Source: Sphagnum magellanicum
Taxonomy: Eukaryota > Streptophyta > Sphagnopsida > Sphagnales > Sphagnaceae
Length of the DNA stretch: 64,000 bases
Assembly: GCA_021904315.1 (NCBI GenBank)
Contig: CM038914.1
Span: forward strand, 2,604,001 to 2,668,000
Direction: 5' to 3'
Shown here: piece after piece, positions 1 to 11,929 of the stretch
Position numbering within the stretch: position 1 is the first letter of the stretch
Layout of the letters: the number at the start of each line of letters is the position of its first letter
The notes under the pieces: generated by a model
The model's database searches: none
Seen by the model: the letters and a program-made list of their open reading frames with translations, nothing else
Told to the model about the DNA's origin: nothing
Program-made: the position numbers and the translations under genes

Positions 1-900
1 TTTTCCTAATATTTTGACAAAACCATTAAGAAAATTATGAAGGTCTATTTTTTACTTGTTAAGTACACTTTAATAAATTCTCAAAAGTCTTGGATTTTCT
101 TCGACCAAAAAGATTAAAGAACAAAGGAAAAAAAAGTTCAAATTTTCTCTCAACTCAAGATGATTTGAGTTTTATTTTATTTTTTTTTTATGTTTTACTT
201 AGGTTATAGAATATAAAAGGATTATTTCAGGGGTTACAATAAACTTACATAGAGGGCTATATATAAACTTTGTTTAGAGGAGTTTTTTTTTAGAGAAATA
301 CCTAAAAATTTATCTACCATATGGGATACCTAAAATTTATTTAGAGGCTCCGTAAAGCTTACCTAGGGAAATAAGTGATGATTATCTGAGGAAACATCTA
401 AGGGTCTACCTAGATTAGGGGATACCTAAGAATTACTAAAGGTGCTATAGAAAATAATTTAGAAGTCATATGTAACCTCTCAAATGGTCCCCTATGTAAT
501 CTCCTAAGTAGCCCTTAACTTAGAAAACCTCTTTATAACTCATTAAGTACGTCATAAGTAACTTTTTTTAATAGCCCCTAGATAACCCTTAAGATGACCC
601 TATGTAATATCCCCCATGCAAGCTTTTGATGACCTTAGGTAAGTAGGCAAATAAGTAACCCACGAGTAGGTAGGTAGGTAGCTCATAGGTAGATAAATAA
701 CTGATGTGTGGGTAGCTAGATAGCCCATGGGTGAGTAGGTAGGTAAGCCGTGGGCATGTAAGTAGGTGGCTATGGGTAGGTAGGAAAGTAAATAACTAGG
801 GAAGTAAATATGTCTAACCTAGTTAACCCCACTAGGTAGGCCCTAGTCTACATGGTCATAATGTAGGTAGATCAAAGTGTGGTTAGAAAAAAAATTATTG
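1..900. repeat. AT-rich DNA with GTAGGTAGG-type simple sequence
   Basis: No gene is visible. The first 600 bases are poor in G and C. From about 655 to 840 the strand is dominated by an irregular GTAGGTAG tetranucleotide pattern broken by short variants such as TAGATAAATAA. The same motif, or its complement CCTACCTA, recurs in short runs across the window (for example near 9.6, 26.7, 38.8, 39.6 and 44.65 kb), so it looks like a genome-wide simple repeat. Confidence 0.6.
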
Positions 901-3900
901 TAATCACTTGAGAGGATTTTATCCTTAGTTTAGTTTTGAGAATTGGTCCTCACTCACTTTGATAGACTTTGCGGATAGCTCAACAATGGAGGATGAATGG
1001 TATAATCAAAATCAAAGTGAGGCTCAAACTAAGGATTAGATTTACACATAACTTTACCTTATGACATAGAGAAATTCTGATTTTAAGATACAAATGCTTC
1101 CTAAGATGAACCTTTGTGTATTTGATGTTCAGTGTTTTGAATGTGAGCTTGACACTGTGTTCTTTTGTCCCATGGTAATATGTTTTTGCAAATGTCCTCA
1201 AATTCCTAGAAGTAAATTCCAGGATTGCACATGTAAATCTTGAATGATGTATGGAGTTATTGTTTTGTGATTGAGCTTTGTGCACTCTCAACTTTTTTTC
1301 AATTGAAGAATTTGGAACCACATTGTTGCAGGTGCTTGATTACTAAGCAAAGTTACGTCCATGCTTCTTCAAATGATGTGGAATCATACCCCTTCCTTTT
1401 GTGAACAATTGCTCGAGGTTTGAAGCAAAATTCCTCGAGCTGTTGATTTTGTTGTTGTCTAACTTTGCAGCCTTTCATGCAAAGTAAATTATAAACAAAC
1501 AGCTCTCCTTTTTGTTTTTTGTGCATGTATTTTGAGGCATCTCCTCCCCTAAGAGAAGAACCCTAGGCTGTTATGCCAGGGTTCTCCAATTTTTTTTATA
1601 TGTTCCCGCATTCCCATGAAAAGATAGTTGTTTAAGTACATGGAGATTCCCATATCCTGAGGTTGGGTAACACCCTCGGGCCCAACTATGCCTGATGCCC
1701 GAGGGTGTTCCCCAACCTCAGGAGAACCCATTCATTCATACGGGAACCTCTCCTACAACTAAGCATTGTCCTCATTCTTTGTAAAGTCCTAGTGTTGGCT
1801 TCATTATGGCTTTTGTATTACAACTTACAAACCATGAAGATGATGATCTACTGCAATCTTCTCCAAATTCTTTCAAGGATTATCATCTTTACTGAAGCAT
1901 TTCATCTTGCACAGGTCCTCTCACAAGCACAAATTGACATGTTTTGCTGCAATTTCTCTTGTAGCATGCATGCATGCATCATCACCCTTATCACTTCTGG
2001 TAGTGTCTTCACCATGTTGTCCAGGAGGAGGAGGAGGAGGAGGAGGAGGAGCAAGAGGAACTAAACCATGTGTGGTGAAGTTTCAGAATTTGCAGTTTGG
2101 GGTAAGGCAAGGCACTTGGGAGTGAGGAGAACCAGCAGAATTTGATCACCCTGTCTGTCTATGCATGCAGGTGATAATCCTTTATTGGATGCTGAATCTG
2201 GGATGAAGCAAAAGCCATGTTTTTGTAGAGAAAAAATGGTCTTTGAAAAGCTTCATTTTCTTGAATCTGAGCTTCTGATCTGGAGCCAACTCTGTTGTGT
2301 CTATGAGGGGAAGAAGGCAGTGCTGTCATGTAGTCTTGTTTCTCTGCTGGTGTATACACAATTGGAGCAGAGGGACACAGAACCTGATATGGAGATGAGA
2401 TGGAAAATCAATTCAACAGGCTGCGAAATGCTGGTTAATTCTCAGCTCATGTTCACAGCCATGCACAGTTCTGCAAGTCATGGTATGGTGCAGTGTATGG
2501 TGGTCTCTGAGGAAGCATTCAAGGAGCATGGCACATGTCTTACGCCTCTCCATTGCCTTACAGATGTAAAGTGGAGAGGAATCTCCAGAATGTACATATG
2601 AAGAGAATGAACAGCAACTTTGGAGATTGGTGCACTGTTAGTACTTGAAGGTTCAAGATTCCCTTTCCTTCTGATCATTGCAATCTGCAATGATCCTCCT
2701 TCCATGACTCAATTGCTTCTGAAATCTGTGAGCACTCCACAGTGCAAATCTTGAAATTTTGTGGCTTGCAGTTGCACACTTGATCAGCAATTTTTGCAAC
2801 TTCACAGTCACTGAGATCCATCTTCATGCTTTTGGTCTCAAGCTGATGTTTTTTTCACATTCAGCCACTAGCTGCCTCTCCAGTCCTCTCTATGCCTTTG
2901 GCTTAGATGCTTACTTGTACAGGGATAATCGAAAATGCTTACCCTCATCAGCTTGTTTGCTCCATCTGTGGTGTCAGTTTGTACCAGATCAGTGTCTACT
3001 TAGTAGCTTTGACAAGGCAAACTCTGAAGTCACTCCATCACCAAAGGTGCCTGAGGAACCTGCATCATCCTCTTCCTATGAGAGTCTTGCCAACCTTTGT
3101 GCTGCTGCAACCATGTCTTGCCATGTGAATCACTCTCAAAAAATCAGAAGGATCCTTCCGAGTCATTCAATGAATCTGGTGAATCAGGAAATGATTGTCC
3201 ATGGAAGCAGGCCCAGGAAGGTCAATGTTATGTTTATCAGAGCAAGAATTTGCAGATGTATGGTTGCAGCTTAGTAGTACATAACTTGTTTGCAGATTTT
3301 TTCATATGGTGGACTGTATTTTTGAAACTATCTTTAGACGAGAAATCCATGGATTGTTCTTTTGTCTAGAGCTTTCTGTTCCTTGCCCTCAATATTGTTT
3401 GATAAAAAGGTTTGCTGTAAGTTGCTGCAGTGGAAGCTGAAGGGGGGTTGAAGTGCAGCAGAACTTGAGGGAAATTGGACATTTCTGAACCTTTGATTCT
3501 TTAGACAGCTTGAACAATAAGAGGATAGAAAGGAGTAATAAGCATAGAAGGGGGGATTGGCAGCTGAAAAAAGGCAATGCACAAAGTGAGACAACTGCTT
3601 TATGATTATTGAACTCCTGGATGAAATGCATCACCAGCAAATTCAATGAAGGAGGAAAAGATGCAAATTTGAGAGCTGAGGGATACATCTCTGATGGGCC
3701 TTCTGGCCACTGCAGAAGCTGGAGGGCTGGGGACAAAACGGGGGAGGGATGGGCTGATGTTGCCTGTAAGGAATCATTCAAGCATGAACTATGGGTTGAT
3801 GCAGTGAAGGAGCGAGAAGGTGGTCCCACGTCATGTGAATCATGAGGTCCCTCAACAGTGGTCTGAGTTGACATCCAGAGAGGGATTGCTGATGATGCAC

Positions 3901-6090
3901 GGTGCACTAGGAATGTGTCCAGTTTCCAGACTCCTCTGGACTTGGATTTTGTGCCAGAGGAGGTTTGAGAGAGGCACACCTGCTGAGAGGCTTGGTAGTG
4001 ATGACTCTAGTAGCAGCTAAGCTGACAGAAGATTTGCCAAGGAAATGGATAGGCAAGCAGGGACTTTGTCTCTCATTCATGTATTATTCCTCTGTTGAAG
4101 CTTCATGGTTTGATATTTGGGTCTTGTTTTTTTTTTTCCCTTCTGGAACTGGACTGGAAATGTACTTTGACAATTGTATACAATGGTTTCTCTGTGCACT
4201 CACATTCACATATATTCTTGTGGCATGTGAATTGCTGTCTGTGGATTTAACTGCAAGAGATAATAACCTGGGTCCAAGTCAGGGTATGCAGATGTGCTAC
4301 TCCAGCTGCTTTGCAAATGTTGTTAGCCCCAATCAGTGGGTCTGGACCTGCAAGAAACATGACAATCGCACAAGGACTGAGCATGCTCTTTGTTGCTATG
4401 ACCACCAGTACTGTGCAAGCATTCAGATTCTTAGCAGGCCTTGCCATCAGATACAATCAGGCTCAGATCAACCAGGAAAGCTCCAGCAGGCCTTTGAAAG
4501 AGCCAGTACTAGAATTCAACCATCAAGATTCAGGGGACTGGGAGGCATGGATTTGAGGCCAGTGGTTTCCAAGCTGAGGTTTCTGGTGAAAGTTCATACA
4601 CCCATGAAGGAGCCACCCATTTCTTGCTTGGGAGAGGGAGCAAGAGACAATGAGGAACACAGAATGGACAAGCATTGAAGAAAAGAATTGGAATGGCAAG
4701 GAGATTTGTAGTGCCAATGGCATGTGCATTGAGAGAGCTATCAGCCCAGCCTGGGTAATTGTTTGGTTCATTCTATTGTAGTTGGCTTGACACCAACTAC
4801 CTGAAAGTTCAAGAATCTCATGAAGAAATAGCATTTGCTAGAATTAGAACAAATGCATTTTAGATGATTTCCGCGTGCACTTATGTTGGTCATGTTGATT
4901 ATGTCAGAAAATATTATTGGCTGAAGGTCAGGGTTGTAGAGCAGCAGACATGGAGAGAGACTCGGAGAAAATGGTTGGGAACAGAGAGTGGGGATATAAA
5001 GAGAGGCAGAGTTAGGGCTCAGGAAGAACCTGAGAGGAAAGCTTATTGAGGGACTAAGAGATTGTGTTCAGAAACTATGTGATATAAAGAAGAAAGCTGT
5101 ATACTCTCAGAGCCTTTTCTAAAGGGCTCTGGAGTGGGTTGTTGCTCATAGATTCTCTCTCTCAGAAATCTCCATGCACTTTGCCACTCATGCTGCTAAA
5201 ACCTTACTCACCTAGGAACAGGAAGTTACATCTAGGACTGTATTTGAGCTCTTGGCAAAAACTTTGGGTCAAGTTGTGCATCTTATAGTCTCCAGGAATG
5301 CAGTGTTGATTTGGGCTGTGTGTTTATCTTTGCTGTGATCATAAATTCTTCCCCCATAGCTGTAGTCGAGAGATAATTTCTTTCTGTTGCATAGCATAGC
5401 TTCCTAATTTAGTTTGTTCCAGTCTATGGTAAGAGTAGAGCAGGATACCCAGGGAAAGCTTTGCATGAAAAACAGACATCAAATTAGTAAACAAGCTTTG
5501 CATCAAGCAGGCAAGAACTAGGACATTACCATGCAGTCAGATGGTAGGCTTAGCTTCATTGTGTGAATTCATGACAGGGTCTATCATCAGTGGTACATTC
5601 TTTTACATGGTGTATCAAAGGGAGGATGTACCCAAAGAAGATGTGAGTGGTGAGAACCATAAGCTGGTGAGTTAACAAGGATCCCGTTATCTTTTTAAAA
5701 GTATGTTTATTTCCTTGTCTTGATCAACTTGAAATTACACACATGAACATGTGCATTCAGCAAACATGCACATGCAAAGCAATGCTGTCAGAGACATGCA
5801 AACTTGGTGTGAAGCAATGATAATATAACCTTGTTGATTTTTTTCTCAGTATACTGGTCAGAGGTAAGTCCTAAAAGATGGGATGCATATCGACTTCAGA
5901 AGATTGTCCAACCCTTCAGCAGCCATCTCAGAATGGGTGAGGCTACTTAGCTTATCCTGACTCTCTCCTTGCATTCAACCAGATAGTCTGTTGGTAAAAT
6001 ATATCTAAAAGTCATGTGACCAATTTTATATGTACATGGATTCTCTGTGAAGGGATAAATAAACTCTCTGTGTAGGATCTCCAAGTGAAG
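900..6090. other. No recognised gene; less AT-rich stretch with unsupported reading frames
   Basis: Several open frames of 120 to 240 codons lie on the + strand between 1705 and 4678, the longest at 3965-4678. Most begin at non-ATG codons, they overlap each other in different frames, and none resembles a protein family I know. Base composition is less AT-rich than in the deep intergenic parts, so a non-coding transcript or the untranslated part of a gene is possible. A GGA microsatellite lies at 2023-2051. From 5050 to 6090, which includes the 3' flank of the DnaJ gene, I see nothing codable. Confidence 0.4.
2023..2051. repeat. GGA trinucleotide microsatellite
   Basis: About nine uninterrupted AGG/GGA units. 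It does not fall in a supported coding region. Confidence 0.9.
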
Positions 6091-6094
6091 GCTT

Positions 6095-7392
6095 TCACCC
6101 AAGAATCTTCTTAATGCTAGTCTTTTGATCAGGAGTCAAGTGCTTCGGAAACTTGAGATCAAACTTTATGTGAAGGTTGCCCTTTTTTCCAGGTTCTTTG
6201 AGAATCGGCATACCCTCATTTTGAATCACTTTCTCATAGCCAGGATGTATTATATCTGAGCATGGAATGTTGAGTATCCTCCCATCACAGGTTTTCAATG
6301 TCACTGTATGGCCAATCAGGGCATCGGTCAATGAAATCTTTTGCACTGTAACCAAATTGTCTCCTTCCCGCTTGAAGGTATCATGTGGACGCTCATCAAT
6401 AATGAACACTAAATCGGCTGGCATCAACTTTCCTTGTGGATTTCCCATTTCAGGAAAGGTAATTTTTGTGCCTTTCGACCATCCAGGCTGCACTTGGATT
6501 GTAAGTATTTCTTGTCTTGGTACCAGTGTCTTTCTGCAAACCAAGAAAAATCTTCATCCCCTCAACATGTGTGTGCAAAACTATACAACAAACTCTCCCT
6601 CTCTGGTTGTTAAAAAAGAAGAGATGGACAAATAGAGGAAGAGATTTATTTTCTGGGAAAGCAACAAGAGTTTGTCACCTGCTGGGATCCATAACACTTC
6701 GAGAGATTTTGACCTTCCTAACGCACCCACTGAAAAGCTCCTCAAGGGTGCAAAGCAGCTTGTTTTCCAGATCACCTGACTTACGTGGCCCTTTTTTCTT
6801 TTGTGGTGAGGCATCACAAGCCATTATGACAGGCGTTGCAATTTCTTCCTCAGTGAGACAGTGATGCTTCCAGATGTTTGGGTCACCACCCAATCCAGCA
6901 AATGGATTTACACCACCAAAGAACTCATTGAACACCTCTTCAGCATCTCGAGGTTGGTATCTGGACATGTTTGTGGCTCCACCATTGGAGAAACCCTGAG
7001 TTCCAGAAGCAACATGTGGTATTTTTTTCTTCAATCCCTCCTCTCCATAGATGTCAACTATGGCTCGAGTATGTGGATCCATTAACACCTAAGCACGCAC
7101 CAAAATTATCATCAATGTCATCTAGTTGATCCAGCAGTATTGTATTGTTTGCACAAGAGAGAGACGGAATAATAATCATATGAAGGTAAAATTTGCTTAC
7201 TGCAAAGGACTCACAAATCCGATTAAATTTGACTCGTGCCTTAGCTTCATCTGTGGGGTTCTTATCAGGGTGCCATTTCATAGCCAACCTTCTGAATGCC
7301 TTTCTAAGATCCTCATCTGTTGCATTTTTCCCTACTCTCAGCACTTCATAATAGTTCTTTTGCCGAGGTTCACTACATGGTCCACCCTTCAT
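6095..7392 (-). CDS. Type II DnaJ/HSP40 co-chaperone (DNAJB-like), three exons
   Basis: J-domain co-chaperone that stimulates Hsp70 ATPase and delivers clients, probably in the cytosol because no targeting peptide is visible. Exons are 7392-7201, 7088-6679 and 6533-6095; all introns are GT-AG and the joins keep frame, giving 346 residues, normal for the DNAJB class. The ATG at 7392 opens directly into the J-domain; HPD is at residues 41-43 within WHPDKNP. A Gly/Phe-type linker follows (NEFFGGVNPFAGLGG), then C-terminal domain I (CTLEELFSGCVRKVKISR) and domain II (HPGYEKVIQNEGMPI). No CxxCxGxG zinc-finger repeats are present, which separates it from type I DnaJ. The reading FKREGDNLVTVQKISL-ALIGHTV matches the family. 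Exon phases 0 and 2 support the model. No neighbour shares its function. Assignment to the family is firm; the exact orthologue is not. Confidence 0.94.
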
Positions 7393-7399
7393 GGCTGCT

Positions 7400-7777
7400 T
7401 ATCTATGAACAAACTCACATTCTTGTCGTGTGTGGATTCCAACTCAATGGTGCATAATTTTCTCAAATTCCTGTCAGTGTATTCCAACTCAATGCAACCA
7501 ACATTCAATTCCTCCTGCCCTTTTTGTCTGCACATAGATAAGCATCGGGTTTTAGTTGAAATTGTTAAATCATTTGCCATGATTGTTCTTGCTTGTTCAA
7601 TGCAGATTTCCAAGATGGAAAACATGAGTTTACACACAAACCACCACCATGACTAAGAAGAGCCATCCTCATTGAAGATTGTCAAGTGAGCTTTCCAATG
7701 GCAAGAATCATGTTCCCAAAATGTGCCAAGGTTCTTCTTTGGATGTTGTAGGGTTGATTGACTAATTTCATTTATAA
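7400..7777. other. 5' flank of the DnaJ gene, nothing else seen
   Basis: This stretch lies upstream of the minus-strand DnaJ start and should contain its promoter and leader. I see no clear TATA-type element that I would call, and no other gene. Confidence 0.4.
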
Positions 7778-8097
7778 CAACAAATTTGCAATGAGTTCCA
7801 TACCTACGGATCCCGAACAAATTCTCTCATTTGCAACAAGAGTTTTGCAATGAGTTTCACACCTATGGATCCTGAGAGATTCTCTCATTTGCAACAAGAG
7901 TTTTGCAATGAGTTTCATACCTATGGATCTTGAGAGATTCTCTCGTTTGCAACAAAGTTTCATACGTATGGATCATGAGAGGTTCACTTGTTTACAACAA
8001 GAGATGACTTGCAACAAGCTTCATAGCTATGGATCTGGAAAGATCTATTGATTACCAACAAGAGGTTTTGCAACAATTTCATAGCCATGAATCTGGA
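7778..8097. repeat. Degenerate tandem repeat, unit about 58 bp
   Basis: About five units, each containing TTGCAACAAGAG, then TTTTGCAATGAGTTTCATAC, then CTATGGATC-TGAGAGATTCTC. The GCAATG core occurs at 7788, 7847 and 7905, giving a 58-59 bp period; units toward 8.1 kb are more diverged and shorter. The minus strand stays partly open through it, which explains the repetitive reading frames there. No coding role is supported. Confidence 0.8.
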
Positions 8098-8580
8098 GTA
8101 ATAGAATTCCTCTTGATAATAATTAGCTACATGGGTGTATTGTACCAATTCTAGTAATGTTATCCAGATTGCAACTTTTGCTCCATCACAAGAAGACATG
8201 GAGGAGTTGTTTGTTTTCTCAAAAACATTTCACTCTCCGAGGCAACTGCTCACTACCTCCCCCTCCCCCTCTCACCATTTTCTTTTGGATTTTCCAACAT
8301 GACTGTAAATGAGAAGGAAATGGTGTCAGCAGGGTGGCACTACCATGGAAGGCCAGTAGTGCCATGGAAGGCCAGAGTGAACCAACAGCCACCAGAACAT
8401 CATCCATTGGAAGGCTGATTTGACTCAGTTGTGGATGAACAATGGTTCATAGCTAACCACACTGGTTAGCTATATACTAACCATTCACATGCATCTACTT
8501 ACCTACTAGCCACCAAGTGCTTTTTCCATTACCTACCTAGATAGTAACCAATTGCATTCCTTAATGCCTTTCTTTTTCTG
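8098..8580. other. Intergenic DNA, no gene seen
   Basis: The stretch holds a short duplicated phrase (GGAAGGCCAGTAGTGCCAT-type at about 8346-8375) and, near 8447, a small inverted motif CTAACC-ACACT-GGTTAG. A similar GGTTAGCTA phrase reappears near 9175 and 20.84 kb. Nothing looks coding. Confidence 0.4.
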
Positions 8581-8815
8581 GCTAAACTTAACGAGTTGGT
8601 TAAAAAAATTTCAAAATGGCTGAAATTTTTTTGTTTTTTTTCGGGTTTTCTAGTCACCAAATTTCTTTTTAAAAATTTTTTTGGAAATATGGCCAGATTT
8701 CTCTATTGGGTTCTAGCATGTAGCCAAATATGTGAAGGAATCTTGTACTTTTTTTTTTTACTTTCATATCATGTTTGTAGCCAATTTTGGCTAAACTGCA
8801 ATACGGAAGATTACA
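8580..8815. mobile_element. Divergent relative of the 19.3-kb fold-back MITE arm
   Basis: The order of short blocks matches the left arm of the element at 19.33-19.88 kb: ATGGCCAGATTTCTCTAT, then CATGTAGCCAAATATGTGAA, then a poly-T interruption, then ACTTTCATATCATGTTTGTAGCC and AATTTTGGCTAA. At 19.3 kb the equivalents are TTGCCAGATCTCTCTAT, GTAGGTAGCCAAAAATAT, TCTCATATTTAGCTTGTAGCC and AATTTGGCTAAG. This is an old copy or a one-arm remnant; its ends are not defined. Confidence 0.55.
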
Positions 8816-10370
8816 AGTTCAGCTGCATCACAAATATGAAAAAACAAAACCTGTAATTGCCCTACCTACTTAACTGTGATAGATAATTAAGCTTTTACAT
8901 GGTTAGTAAGTTACCTAGGTAGTGTGAGTGGGACCAGGGTTTACTGGATGGATTACCAAGATGGAGCCTGCATAACTCCAGTGTGGTTCATCCATCACTA
9001 AGTAATAACAGGTTTCCCATGGATGGTGTACTGGTGGATGGATGGATGGTGGGTCACAGCAAGTAAGGTACAGAGTGAACCAGCACCCCCACCAGTGCAC
9101 CTTGCAGGATGGATGATATTTGGTCATGAAACACTTTTTCGTTAATATTCTTGTCCCATAGTGAACCACAATGGTTAGCTATGTACTAAGGAGCAAAAAA
9201 CACTTTTAAGTGACTAGTAGGTTATATAAGTGGCTACTAGGAGCATGTGGCTGGCTAACTAGAGTTATATGTACTAACCAGCAAAAACATTTATAAGTGG
9301 CAAATTATAACCTAGTAGCCACCAGTGTCTCACCTCCTTACCAGTTTTTTTTTTTTTTTTTTCATTTTTTTATTGAAAATTTAGTCAAATTTAACCCCAA
9401 AAAATAGAAAAAAATTAGTTGAATTTACACCTTTTTTTAAAAAATTCCAAAAAATCCCAATTTCTTTTGTCAAAAAATGGTGAAAATTCGCCAACCAAAA
9501 AAAAAAAAAAAAAAAAAAAAACCGTGAGTCCTTACTCCTCACCCACATACATGGTTGTCACTTTACATTACCTACCTACTTACCTATGGTACGTATCCAC
9601 CTAGGTATAGGTAGTTGTCTAGGTAGTGGAGGTGCAACCAGGTTACCAAGGTTCGAACCTTGGTTACTTGGTAGAACCTTGGTAGGTAAACTGAGTTGTG
9701 ATTCATCCACAGTAAACTGAGTCATATAAAACTCATAACAAGTTTCCAATGGATGGTGCACTCATTACAAGTTTTCCAATGGATGGTGCACTAGGCTAGT
9801 GGTGTGGACCAGGAGTCAATACGAGTTTCCAGGAAACCAAGGCTTGCACTGGTGGGGGTGCTGCTGCTTTATAGAGAGGAAGGAAATTCTGCAATTCCAA
9901 CGACATTGAACAGCTTTGAGAGCCCAATTCTGCCCCATGGACAGATAGATACATACCCACATGTATCCAACACAAACTCTTACGTTCATTTTTTTTTTTT
10001 TTTTTTAAATTTATTCCATTTATTTGTTTTGTATATAAAATCAATGCTTTGTAGAAGCTGATTATGAGATATAATGCACTGGATAACAAGGCGTTTTCTG
10101 TATTTTAATTTCCCTAAGGAATGGTCAGAATCTGGGCCCATCCATCATCATCATCATCTGTCTACCCTCATGATTCTCCCTCACAACTGGAGCTTCACAA
10201 GCAGCTTGTCCGCCTTTGCTGCTCCTGCTCAGCAGCAACCGTGCACTTTCTCTCAGCAGTTGCGAAATTTCCTTGTGAATTTGGTGTAAATGTGAAGATT
10301 TGGGGAGTTTTTGGGGTGCTTGAATTGGCTGCAGTTTGTGCAGGAAAACATGTAGAGAATCATCAGCAAG
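8816..10370. other. Intergenic and upstream region of the FLA gene
   Basis: No gene is seen. The stretch contains a poly-T run near 9345, a poly-A run near 9500, two close copies of TTTCCAATGGATGGTGCACT (about 9745 and 9774), and a poly-T near 9990. The last 250 bases before the FLA start are less AT-rich and probably hold its leader and promoter. An in-frame extension upstream of the chosen ATG has no ATG of its own. Confidence 0.4.
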
Positions 10371-10371
10371 C

Positions 10372-11832
10372 ATGGCACAAGTGAGGATGGAAATAGTGGC
10401 AGTAATGGTGATGGTGTCGATGGTGCTCATGGTGTCTTGTTCTTCGACTTCGACTTCTTCTTCTGCTGCTGCTGATGTAGTTGCTGTCTCTCATGGTGTT
10501 CGGCAAGCTCGGAGTTCTAAACCCATGTTCTTTTTCGATGAGTATGTGGTGGAACCTGCAGCAATGCAGGTAAAGGATCAGATGGCAATGACGAGTAGTA
10601 GTAGTAGTAGTAGTAGTAGTTGGAGGAGGAGTAAGGGAGCTGCAGCAGCTGGTGGTGGGAATGGTAATGGATCCATTTTGAAAGCGTTGCTGGAGTCGCA
10701 GTATTCGGAGCTGGTGTGGTACCTAGACAAGGCGTCGTTGCTGCACAAGCTAGAGAAAGTGGTGAGCATCAAAGGGAATGTGACGATCTTTGCACCCAAG
10801 AATAGTTTCCTTGAACAGCATCTGGACGCGGAGTTTCGTAGCTTCCTTTTGCAGGAGGGGAACCAGTTTCTGTTGCAACGAGTGCTGCAGTTCCATGTGT
10901 TGCCAGTGTTTCTGGAGGGCGCGAGTTGGAGCAATCGGAGTGTGCTTTCGCTTTCTGGTGATCCGCTTAGCTTACGCTCCTATGGACTCAAGCGTTATGT
11001 GGAGTTCTCGCGAGTGTTCTCCCCGAACTCCATCGTCCGCGACGATGGCATTGTGCACGGCGTGAATGGGTTTCTCATCCCGCGTGGTGTTTCTTCCCAG
11101 TTCGAAGAATGGAAGAGGAATGGTAAGGTCGCTTTGCTCCCGCAGAGTGCACCCGATGGACGGGGAACTGGTTCAAGGCTGTTGTATCAAAACAATAGAG
11201 CTCCTGCAAACCGTCCTCCATCACTGCTACTGTCTTCCAAGCTTCCCACCGTAGCTCCGGCTCCTGAGCCTTTCCCACATTTCGCACCAGAGCCGGCGTT
11301 TGCACCAGCTCCAGGACCTTCGGAGGAGAGCTTCAAGTGGGACGAGGAAGAAGAAGTGACACAGTTCATGACCACATTGACGAACTACGGCGGCTACTAC
11401 GACATGGCGGATCTTCTCGTCAACTACACATCACTGGCTATGGAGATCGGCAAGCTGGTGAGCAAGGGATATCGCTTGACGATCTTAGCACCCAATGACG
11501 AGGCCATGGCACAGCTCACTCCCGAGCATCTGAATTCTCCTCTGGAACGCATTCTTTACTATCATATTTTGTCTGAGTATCAGACGGAGGAGAGCATGTA
11601 CAACACGGTTCGGAGATTAGGGAAACAAACCTACAGCACTCTTCTTCATCCGCTCAAGCTCTCCGCACGGGAATCTGATGGAACTGTGCTGTTCGGAGAA
11701 GGCGAGAATTCCGCACATATCTTCGATCATGATATCTACATTGATGGCCGGCTTTCTATTCAAGGGATTAGTAGGGTTCTCATTCCTCCTCCACCCACCA
11801 GCAGAGCACCAGCGCCAGCTCCTTCAACATAA
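10372..11832 (+). CDS. FLA: Fasciclin-like arabinogalactan protein, two FAS1 domains (FLA15-18 type)
   Basis: Secreted or membrane-associated cell-wall glycoprotein with adhesion-type FAS1 domains, 486 residues in a single exon. The first ATG in frame (10372) starts a hydrophobic signal peptide (MEIVAVMVMVSMVLMV). A nine-residue Ser run follows, encoded by an AGT microsatellite. FAS1-1 spans roughly residues 100-245: GNVTIFAPKNS near 135 and DDGIVHGVNGFLIPRG near 225. An Ala-Pro-rich hinge (PEPFPHFAPEPAFAPAPGP, about 295-316) offers hydroxyproline and arabinogalactan sites. FAS1-2 spans about 335-475, with YRLTILAPNDEAM, LYYHILSEYQTEESMYN and YIDGRLSIQGISRVLIP. The second domain closely follows Arabidopsis group FLA15-18. 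The protein ends PAPAPST, without the basic C-terminal tail of Arabidopsis FLA17 and without an obvious GPI signal. A good splice donor lies just after the stop, so a 3' UTR intron or an alternative tail is possible. Confidence 0.95.
   Translation: MAQVRMEIVAVMVMVSMVLMVSCSSTSTSSSAAADVVAVSHGVRQARSSKPMFFFDEYVVEPAAMQVKDQMAMTSSSSSSSSSWRRSKGAAAAGGGNGNGSILKALLESQYSELVWYLDKASLLHKLEKVVSIKGNVTIFAPKNSFLEQHLDAEFRSFLLQEGNQFLLQRVLQFHVLPVFLEGASWSNRSVLSLSGDPLSLRSYGLKRYVEFSRVFSPNSIVRDDGIVHGVNGFLIPRGVSSQFEEWKRNGKVALLPQSAPDGRGTGSRLLYQNNRAPANRPPSLLLSSKLPTVAPAPEPFPHFAPEPAFAPAPGPSEESFKWDEEEEVTQFMTTLTNYGGYYDMADLLVNYTSLAMEIGKLVSKGYRLTILAPNDEAMAQLTPEHLNSPLERILYYHILSEYQTEESMYNTVRRLGKQTYSTLLHPLKLSARESDGTVLFGEGENSAHIFDHDIYIDGRLSIQGISRVLIPPPPTSRAPAPAPST
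10594..10620. repeat. AGT microsatellite encoding poly-Ser in the FLA gene
   Basis: Nine AGT codons in phase with the FLA reading frame. Length variation here would change the Ser run without a frameshift. Confidence 0.95.
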
Positions 11833-11929
11833 GTCCAGGAAGAAGGTAGGTTTCTTTCTGAGCCCCCAGAGTCTCCAATTTCTTATCTGTTTTTTTTGGA
11901 TCTGAGATGGGTATTTTTTTTTTTGATGG

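Noticed and set aside
3965-4678. 237-codon open frame on the + strand
   Set aside because: Starts at a non-ATG codon, has no recognisable domain, and its composition and overlaps with other frames suggest chance.
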